In this document: positions 1 through 5,096 of the stretch, piece by piece
Layout of the letters: every line of letters starts with the position of its first letter
Position numbering within the stretch: position 1 is the first letter of the stretch
NCBI GenBank assembly: GCA_016875595.1
Contig: VGPI01000128.1
Span: 1-6,139 of the forward strand
DNA: 6,139 bases
Direction of reading: 5' to 3'
Source of the DNA: Candidatus Cloacimonadota bacterium
GTDB lineage: Bacteria > Cloacimonadota > Cloacimonadia > Cloacimonadales > Cloacimonadaceae
Made by a program: the position numbers and the translations under genes
Notes under the pieces: model-generated
The model's database searches: none
Told to the model about the DNA's origin: nothing
What the model saw: the letters and a program-made list of their open reading frames with translations, nothing else

Positions 1-1149
1 GACCGGTTCGCCGGATTGATAATGTAAATCGGTATTGGTGTGTCCATTTTGATCGAAAACGATAAGATCAGCATCTGCACCGGCAGTGATAGAGCCCTTA
101 CGGGGATAGAGTCCAAGCCGTTTGGCAGGATTCTCCGAGATCATTTTGATGCAGGTAGCCAGTGGTACCTGACGCTTTTTCCACAATTCTGACAGGATAT
201 AACATACGCTATGGCGGATCAACTTGGTGTCCTCTCCATTAAAACACAAATGCTCGGGTCGATATGAGCCGGACAAAGACGCCAGATTGGTCAGCACGTA
301 GATCTTGTTCGTCCGGAGCAGCAATTCAAGTTCCTCAGTATGGTCATGAAAATCACTGCTTTCGGATGAAGGGGCAAGATCCAGACCGGATAGCTCCCGC
401 ATGAGATCAGGGATCTTGATGGCACAGGAGATGTCGGAGCGCTTGGAGATACTATTGATAAAATCCAGAGTGCCAAAGTGGGACACCTGACGGATGTGGA
501 TGGGGTTCTCCTGCATCCGGCGAAGCAGCTTCTTCACAGCTGAAAGATGAGCCTCCGGGGTAAAAACTGAGCTGACATCGGTATCATAACCGCTGAAACT
601 GAACTGTGCATCATAGGCGTAGATATTGAGAAACAGATCCATCATCTCGGTATAGGAAAGTGTGGCTATCTTCTCGCCGGGGCATGGATTTAAAACCAAT
701 AGTCCGACAATGCCCGCATTCCACAATTCATGCGCGGTTTCGGCATAGTAGGGATAATCATCCACGTCCACATGACCCCAAACCGCCAGATCACACCAGA
801 TGTGGTTCCCGCTATTATGTTCATAGGCGTCCATATCTCCCGGACGAAAGATAGGATCAGGAGGATCAAAGTCCATATTGGCGATTGTAGTCCAACCACC
901 GGCGATGGCTGTCCGCGTGATCTCGGACATTGGATTGGCGCGGCCGTTCTCATCCTGGCTGATATGGCAGTGCATATCCACGGCACCCGGTAACAACAGC
1001 TTGCCTTGCAAATCAATGAGCTCGAACTCCTCTTCGGGATGGATCTCATCCTGGCTGATCTTGATGATCTGCCGGTCAAACAGGATGTTTACCTTTTTCA
1101 GGGCAGTTGATTTGGTCGGGATATAGGCATTGATGATCAGTTTACGCAT
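1..1149 (-). CDS. Dihydroorotase/hydantoinase-like amidohydrolase, probably non-catalytic (C-terminus cut by window edge)
   Basis: The frame stays open for 383 codons from an ATG at 1149 to the left edge, so the C-terminus is missing. It reads as a cyclic amidohydrolase of the dihydroorotase/hydantoinase/allantoinase group. Seen: a small N-terminal beta region, LPGAVDMHCH (residues 53-62) with the HxH metal pair H60/H62, the TRTAIAGGWTTIANM block (78-92) matching the family TRAAAAGGFTTVxDM block, and a near-canonical C-terminal NPAKRLGLYPRKGSITAG plus ADADLIVFD (340-366). Other expected metal ligands look replaced. The lysine of the GVxxFK block aligns with L151, the histidine of the HVS block with Q221, and the aspartate of the TDHAP block with N288 (TNLASL). 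I also see no counterpart of the middle-domain HAE histidine. It is therefore probably a pseudoenzyme, or has a changed metal site. It lies 60 bases downstream of the lipoprotein gene; only a weak Shine-Dalgarno (AGGCAGG) precedes the ATG. The family call is firm; loss of activity is inferred from alignment by eye. Confidence 0.85.
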   Translation of the reverse strand, partial: MRKLIINAYIPTKSTALKKVNILFDRQIIKISQDEIHPEEEFELIDLQGKLLLPGAVDMHCHISQDENGRANPMSEITRTAIAGGWTTIANMDFDPPDPIFRPGDMDAYEHNSGNHIWCDLAVWGHVDVDDYPYYAETAHELWNAGIVGLLVLNPCPGEKIATLSYTEMMDLFLNIYAYDAQFSFSGYDTDVSSVFTPEAHLSAVKKLLRRMQENPIHIRQVSHFGTLDFINSISKRSDISCAIKIPDLMRELSGLDLAPSSESSDFHDHTEELELLLRTNKIYVLTNLASLSGSYRPEHLCFNGEDTKLIRHSVCYILSELWKKRQVPLATCIKMISENPAKRLGLYPRKGSITAGADADLIVFDQNGHTNTDLHYQSGEPV

Positions 1150-1209
1150 GCTCAACGACCTGCCTACTAAGGACTGGTGACCTGTTCATGGCAACAAAGT
1201 AAAACATAC

Positions 1210-2070
1210 TCATTCCTTAGCCAATGCTGCCAGTTCCTTGTCAATCGAACGCAGCATCCCGCTCTCGCGATAGTTCTGGAATATCTTTCGGGCTCTGATC
1301 AACAGACCGCTAATGGCTTTGGTATTCCCTTCAACCCGGGCGATCTGTGCTTCCAGCCAGAGATCGAAACCGAGATTGAGATAGATCTCATAGTCAAAAT
1401 CGATTTCTTTGGCTTTCGCAATGTATTTTGCGGCACGATCATGCCGGCCGTGGACGAGGTAATAATATGCCAGTGTATAATAACCGGTGGAAACGATCTC
1501 CGGATTGATGGCGCGATTCTTTTGCAGACGCTGGTAATTGAGTTGGGTCAGACGTGTAAGGCGTGTGACAGCATCGGGATTGACTTGCATAAGACGGGCA
1601 TCTGCCTGCAATCTGTAACTCAGGATCTGGATCTGGGCGATTTCGGGATAAGAACGATCATTTTCGCCGATCCGGCGTATCCCCTGCCAATCCTGTTGCT
1701 GGTAAAGACGGTGCAAGTCCAGGATCCTGAGATAATAGCTGTAATCCCGGGTGCTATATCCGATCAGAGTAACCAGATTCTGACGGGTTTGATTGAAATC
1801 ATCAGGAAACCCCATCTGCAGTTGAGCGCGGGCAATTCCCAGATGACAGATCAGTTGCCCTTCCATCTCATCAATCAGCTCATACGAACGCAACGCACTT
1901 TCGTAACCATCGATGCTGTCGATCAGACGGCGGTTGATCTCCAGTCGTTGCGCCTGTTGTAATAGCAGGTCGGCGTTTTGTTTTGCTTGCGGGATTGGTC
2001 GCTTGGGCAGGGAAGAACAGGCACCCAATACCAGCAGAGCGATCGGGAGCAGGATCAATGCTCTATTCAT
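1210..2070 (-). CDS. TPR-like helical lipoprotein of the MCE operon
   Basis: This is a 286-residue protein with a classic lipoprotein signal: MNR, a hydrophobic stretch (residues 4-15) and the lipobox LGAC with C18 as the lipidated cysteine, followed by SSLPKR. The residues after the cysteine are not Asp, so there is no classical Lol-avoidance signal and outer-membrane anchoring is possible. The mature part is strongly helical, with tetratricopeptide-like pairs most visible at about 196-224 (YYTLAYYYLVHGRHDRAAKYI) and 235-266. I do not recognise a named family, and it does not resemble the PqiC-type auxiliary lipoproteins often found beside MCE genes. Its start overlaps the end of the MCE gene by 8 bases and has a GGAG ribosome site inside that gene, so the two are very likely translationally coupled. 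A periplasmic or outer-membrane partner of the MCE protein is the natural inference; a direct role is unproven. Confidence 0.85.
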   Translation of the reverse strand: MNRALILLPIALLVLGACSSLPKRPIPQAKQNADLLLQQAQRLEINRRLIDSIDGYESALRSYELIDEMEGQLICHLGIARAQLQMGFPDDFNQTRQNLVTLIGYSTRDYSYYLRILDLHRLYQQQDWQGIRRIGENDRSYPEIAQIQILSYRLQADARLMQVNPDAVTRLTRLTQLNYQRLQKNRAINPEIVSTGYYTLAYYYLVHGRHDRAAKYIAKAKEIDFDYEIYLNLGFDLWLEAQIARVEGNTKAISGLLIRARKIFQNYRESGMLRSIDKELAALAKE

Positions 2071-3151
2071 CGGGCATTTCTCCGATCCGCATGGCTGGAC
2101 TGCTTGCCTTGCTGGAAGTGGGTCTGATCCCTGAGCGCAGCAAAGGATGATTGTTCAGTGCTTCCAGGGTTTTTTGCGCAGTGGCAAGGGTTTCATTGGT
2201 ATTGTTGATCAACATCAGGATCTCGGGATTGTTCCGGTTCAGAAAGCGTAACATCTGTTCCGTTTGACCCAGATTATCGACCAGCTTGATCAATGTCTGA
2301 TTCAGCGGTCTCAACAGGATCTCACCGGTTGGATCGATCATTTTTACGATCAAACTATCCGGTTTCTGAAGGTAATCTGCCGTTTGACTCAAAGAACTGA
2401 GCATGCGATCGATGTGCTTCATCTGCCGGTTTGCCTGATCAGTGATCGACGCCACATTGCTGAGGATCTGAAATACCGTTCCAGCATCGGAGGACGTCTT
2501 GCTGTTCAGGTTCTGCGTGAAACGGTTCAATTCGGTCAGGATGTTCTCCAACTCTGCCATGCCCGCATCCGCTTTCTCGGAGATATTTGCCATGTTGTAG
2601 AGTAACCGGAAGATAGCGCCTTTATCCGGATTGTCATCATGGGTGAGCTCTCCGGTCAGGGTGGCTACATTCTCCATGATATTCGTGATCACTTCTGAAG
2701 TGCGGGGTGAAATCTGGCGCAGGAGGCGGCGCCCTTCCTCAAAATCGGTGGAGATGATCTTACTGCCGGAAGGGACAGATGCCTTTTCCGATGGATTATT
2801 GATAAACTCCAGGATGGTGCGGTTGGTAATTGGATTGGTGGTGCGCAGGATAACGGAATTCTGGACGATCACGTCCTGATACCGGTTAAGGATATAGAAG
2901 TCCACCCGGATATTCTTATCATCCGCCAGGTTAAACTGTCGGATCTTGCCAATTTCAAAGCCCTTAAAGAGAATGGGCGTTTGGGTCGCCAGTCCATTGG
3001 CATCCTGAAGTGTTGTCCAATACTGGGTGCGCGATTCAAAGAGATTCTGCTTGATGGAAAGGAATAGCAGAGCCACGATCAACACCGCTACCGGTAAGAT
3101 CACAAACAGCCAGACGATCTGCCGGGTGTACTTCATCTTAAAACTTATCAT
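2063..3151 (-). CDS. mlaD: MlaD/MCE-domain membrane-anchored lipid transport protein
   Basis: This 362-residue protein has one N-terminal transmembrane anchor (about 12-33, with basic residues K5-R10 before it). A single MCE domain follows at about 40-135. Its hallmark is GLATQTPILFKGFEIGKI (53-70), equivalent to the family GLxxGxxVxxxGxxVG segment, with NPITNRT (106-112) and IISTD near its end. The rest (140-335) is predicted long helix with heptad-like hydrophobics and an internal repeat of about 32 residues (178-209 and 224-255). It ends with the NHPLLRSG motif (334-341), common near the end of MlaD-like proteins, and a short polar tail. MCE proteins form hexameric rings that carry phospholipids or other hydrophobic molecules across the periplasm. 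The start at 3151 has a GGA-rich upstream stretch; an in-frame ATG at 3136 is an alternative. It sits 55 bases after the ATPase-like gene. Symbol by homology; the substrate is unknown. Confidence 0.92.
   Translation of the reverse strand: MISFKMKYTRQIVWLFVILPVAVLIVALLFLSIKQNLFESRTQYWTTLQDANGLATQTPILFKGFEIGKIRQFNLADDKNIRVDFYILNRYQDVIVQNSVILRTTNPITNRTILEFINNPSEKASVPSGSKIISTDFEEGRRLLRQISPRTSEVITNIMENVATLTGELTHDDNPDKGAIFRLLYNMANISEKADAGMAELENILTELNRFTQNLNSKTSSDAGTVFQILSNVASITDQANRQMKHIDRMLSSLSQTADYLQKPDSLIVKMIDPTGEILLRPLNQTLIKLVDNLGQTEQMLRFLNRNNPEILMLINNTNETLATAQKTLEALNNHPLLRSGIRPTSSKASSPAMRIGEMPDE
2080..2083 (-). promoter_or_regulatory. Ribosome binding site of the lipoprotein gene, inside the MCE gene
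   Basis: On the minus strand GGAG lies 9 bases before the ATG at 2070. It falls within the last codons of the upstream MCE gene, whose TAG stop (2063-2065) lies downstream of the new start. This supports the start at 2070 and translational coupling. Confidence 0.6.
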
Positions 3152-3165
3152 ACACTTTTTTCCAC

Positions 3166-3211
3166 AATAAAGCTAACTATTACAGATGGCGTTCTGTGTC
3201 AAGCTTTTATT
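3166..3211. repeat. Nested inverted repeat filling the gap between the ATPase-like and MCE genes
   Basis: Outer arms AATAAAGCT (3166-3174) and AGCTTTTATT (3202-3211) are complementary except for one bulged base. An inner perfect 5-bp stem, ACAGA (3182-3186) with TCTGT (3193-3197), has a 6-base loop. The element covers most of the gap and the stop codon of the upstream gene. It has no T tract after a GC-rich stem, so it is not an ordinary terminator. On the minus strand a perfect TTGACA lies at 3197-3202, but no good -10 box follows at 16-18 bases, so a promoter is only a weak possibility. Confidence 0.45.
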
Positions 3212-3860
3212 CGATCCTGGCTGATAATTCTGTGCTTGTAAGGTCAAATCTGACTGTCCGGTCGGCTATTTCCCGGGTAAAATCGTCATCGCTGCTGGCA
3301 ATGATCATCGCCTGCCCGGGCGCTTGTTCGGCAAGTATGGATTGCAGCAAAGCACGCTGCTTCCGGTTAAGCAGATACGACGGATTATTGATCAGTAGAA
3401 TGGTGGGTTGTAGCAGGATTGCCTGGATATAGCAGAGCTGCTTGCGCTGTGCCGGTTTTATGAAGGCGGGACGCCAGCGGAGATCGATATCAAGATCAAG
3501 GCGTTTCATCAGTACTGCCAGTTTCTTATCAAACAGAGCCGGATCCTCACCTTTCCACCTTAACTGATAGGGTAACCAGAGATTTTCGCGTAGAGACAGG
3601 TTGGACATCATCGTCCCGTCTTCAAACACATAGGCAAAAGTATTGATCAGTGTCTTTTCTTCAATGTAGTGTGTCAGCTCCGTATCATCCAGCCAGATCT
3701 GTCCTTCTTTCCACCGGTCCAGACCGATCAGACACCGCAACAGCATTTCTGCCGCCGATTCAGTTTCGTCATACAAAACGGTGATCCCCTCTACCGGAAA
3801 GCTCAGGTCAAGTTGGTTGATGATATTATTAACTGTGAAGGAGCTGAAGGTCAGTTGCAT
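3207..3860 (-). CDS. MlaF-like ABC ATPase subunit with all catalytic motifs lost (pseudo-NBD)
   Basis: This 217-residue protein has the order and spacing of an ABC nucleotide-binding domain in the MlaF position. Fold landmarks are kept: LDLSFP...GITVL before the P-loop, LLRCLIGLDRWKEGQIWLDDTELT after it (40-63), the VFEDGTMMSNLSLRENLWLP block (78-97), AQRKQLCYIQAILLQP (137-152), and a strand at 184-188. Every catalytic motif is replaced. Walker A GxxGxGKST aligns with YDETESAAE (30-38), so the lysine becomes A36. The Q-loop glutamine is E80. LSGGQ is IKPAQ (134-138). Walker B plus glutamate LLDEP is LINNP (156-160), giving N158 and N159. The D-loop is YLLN, and the H-loop histidine is about S190. 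Binding or hydrolysis of ATP is therefore unlikely. The frame is intact, with no stops, and starts 4 bases after the permease stop, which argues for a maintained non-catalytic role rather than decay. Confidence 0.85.
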   Translation of the reverse strand: MQLTFSSFTVNNIINQLDLSFPVEGITVLYDETESAAEMLLRCLIGLDRWKEGQIWLDDTELTHYIEEKTLINTFAYVFEDGTMMSNLSLRENLWLPYQLRWKGEDPALFDKKLAVLMKRLDLDIDLRWRPAFIKPAQRKQLCYIQAILLQPTILLINNPSYLLNRKQRALLQSILAEQAPGQAMIIASSDDDFTREIADRTVRFDLTSTELSARIE

Positions 3861-3864
3861 CTAT

Positions 3865-4632
3865 CTAACTCAGGTAATAGAACAACATGGTTATCAGAAC
3901 ATCGGCAATGATGATGACAAAGATGGATTGCACCACTGCCCGGATCGTGCGCTGTGGCACTTCGGTCGATGCCATCTGCACCTGAAGTCCCTGAAAGGAT
4001 GATATGATAGCGATGATGAACCCGAAGATCAGGGGCTTCAGCAAAGTGACGAAGATATCGGAGAAATGCAGAACGGACATGAAATCATTGATGAAGGCAC
4101 GAAATTCTATCCGGTTGAAGATGGTCGAGAAGAGCCACCCGCCCAAGACGGCGATGATATTGAAATACAGAGTCAATATGATCATGGCTGCCATGACTCC
4201 GATGATCCTGGACGCCACCAGATAGGACAAGGGAGATATCCCAAAGGATCTCAGCAGGTCGATCTCACGGTTCACCACCATATTTCCCAATTCCGTGGAG
4301 ATCGCCGTTCCGCTCCGGGCTATGACCACCAAAGCCGTTATGATCGCGCTCAGTTCCCGGATGACCACCGTCACCAGAATCACATGCACCCAGATGCCCT
4401 GTCCGAAATTACTGAGCAGATTGTAGCCCTGTAAAATGATCAAGCCACCCACCGCCAGAGCGATGAAACTGATGATGGGCAACGCTTCAAATCCGGTAAA
4501 AAGGATCTGTTTCAGGATCACGGCAGTGCTGATATCGCGATTCGAGCGGATTACAAAAACCGCCCGGATCACTTTGATCAGGTAGTTAAAGAAAAAGTCC
4601 GGACCGGACTTTTCTTTTTGAACGACGCTCAT
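3865..4632 (-). CDS. mlaE: MlaE/YrbE-family ABC permease
   Basis: This 255-residue integral membrane protein has the usual length for the family. Hydrophobic segments lie at about 50-73, 80-105, 135-172 (long, possibly two passes), 195-216 and 231-254, with an amphipathic N-terminal helix (13-28). The diagnostic block is VIRELSAIITALVVIARSGTA followed by STELGNMVVNREIDLLRSFGISP (90-134). It closely matches the family pattern of RELxPxxTAxxxAGRxGsAxaAELGxM with the EQIDAL segment. A second conserved region at 211-252 (SSFQGLQ...RAVVQSIFVIIIADVL) is recognisable, but the usual glycine-rich GGAxGVG stretch is MASTEVP (220-226). The protein is the inner-membrane core that docks the MCE ring and, normally, an MlaF ATPase. 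It starts 35 bases after the tail-domain gene with no clear Shine-Dalgarno. A palindrome lies in its first codons. The next gene follows after 4 bases. Symbol by homology. Confidence 0.92.
   Translation of the reverse strand: MSVVQKEKSGPDFFFNYLIKVIRAVFVIRSNRDISTAVILKQILFTGFEALPIISFIALAVGGLIILQGYNLLSNFGQGIWVHVILVTVVIRELSAIITALVVIARSGTAISTELGNMVVNREIDLLRSFGISPLSYLVASRIIGVMAAMIILTLYFNIIAVLGGWLFSTIFNRIEFRAFINDFMSVLHFSDIFVTLLKPLIFGFIIAIISSFQGLQVQMASTEVPQRTIRAVVQSIFVIIIADVLITMLFYYLS
4588..4617. repeat. Terminator-like palindrome inside the start of the permease gene
   Basis: A 9-bp perfect stem (4593-4601 with 4605-4613; core GTCCG/CGGAC flanked by AAAA/TTTT) encloses a 3-base loop. After one bulged A (4592) it continues for 4 more pairs (4588-4591 with 4614-4617). 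On the minus-strand RNA the GC core is followed by UUUUUCUUU, so it resembles a short intrinsic terminator or attenuator. It covers roughly codons 6 to 15 of the permease gene. The structure is plain in the sequence; any regulatory function is inferred. Confidence 0.5.
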
Positions 4633-4667
4633 TTGATATGAGTGTGTAAGGTTGGTTTAGCTGTCTT

Positions 4668-5024
4668 CTATCTGAGGATCAAGGTCTTTTTTACTGAGGT
4701 GTAACGGCCATTGAACGATAAAACCACATTGTATTCTCCTGCCGGCGCGAACGAGCCGTCATTTGCCTGCCGGTTCCAATACAATACGACATCTTTTTCC
4801 ACCGTCCCGCCATACAAATCCTTTACCACCTCTCCCCGCAGATCCTGGATCGTGATCTGCATTTCCACCGGTCTTTCCACACTTACGGTTATCTGGGTAT
4901 AACGGTCCATCGGATTGGGATATATCTCAAATCCACTGATCAGGCTGTCCGCATTAGCAGACAATATTCCCAGCATCACGATCAGAAGCAGTGCCAGGGC
5001 GACTATCACTGAACTCTTTTTCAT
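4668..5024 (-). CDS. Small secreted protein consisting of a signal peptide plus one FlgD-like / type IX-style tail domain
   Basis: This is a 118-residue protein. MKK, a hydrophobic core (residues 6-21) and ANA before D26 form a type I signal peptide, leaving a mature part of about 93 residues. The mature part is one beta-rich domain: FEIYPNPM (32-39), then VEMQITIQDLRGEVVKDLYGG (55-75), VLYWNRQANDGSFAPAGEY (81-99) and a final KKTLILR. The YPNP opening, LRGEVV and W...DG...PAGEY pattern are typical of FlgD-like Ig folds and of C-terminal type IX secretion sorting domains. Those are normally attached to the end of large exported proteins; here there is no cargo. The start is placed at 5024, not at the in-frame ATG at 5060, because GGGAGG lies 5 bases upstream and the signal peptide begins exactly there. 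It follows the sugar kinase by 72 bases and precedes the permease by 35. Its function is not recognised. Confidence 0.82.
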   Translation of the reverse strand: MKKSSVIVALALLLIVMLGILSANADSLISGFEIYPNPMDRYTQITVSVERPVEMQITIQDLRGEVVKDLYGGTVEKDVVLYWNRQANDGSFAPAGEYNVVLSFNGRYTSVKKTLILR

Positions 5025-5029
5025 CTTTT

Positions 5030-5035
5030 CCTCCC
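5030..5035 (-). promoter_or_regulatory. Strong ribosome binding site fixing the start of the tail-domain gene
   Basis: GGGAGG on the minus strand lies 5 bases before the ATG at 5024. It is the best Shine-Dalgarno in the window. It decides against the upstream in-frame ATG at 5060, which would put 12 extra polar residues before the signal peptide. Confidence 0.75.
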
Positions 5036-5096
5036 AGAGATTCACTACGGAATACGCCATGCAATTATCATTCCCTTACTATAGACAATTACCGCC

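Noticed and set aside
1177..1962. A 261-codon open frame on the plus strand opposite the lipoprotein gene
   Set aside because: It lies antisense to a gene with a lipobox, good start and operon fit. Its translation has no recognisable domain and looks like a codon-bias shadow.
3207..3860. Treating the ATPase-like gene as a decayed pseudogene
   Set aside because: There are no stops or frameshifts, the length is close to the family norm, fold spacing is kept, and the gene sits 4 bases from the permease. A maintained non-catalytic protein fits better.
5025..5060. Upstream in-frame start at 5060 for the tail-domain protein
   Set aside because: It would add 12 residues before a normal signal peptide and lacks a ribosome site. 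The ATG at 5024 has GGGAGG 5 bases upstream.
5025..5096. Possible promoter in the 72-base gap after the ROK kinase (TTGTCT with GATAAT)
   Set aside because: The spacing between the two boxes is only 13 bases and the -35 match is poor, so I do not annotate it.
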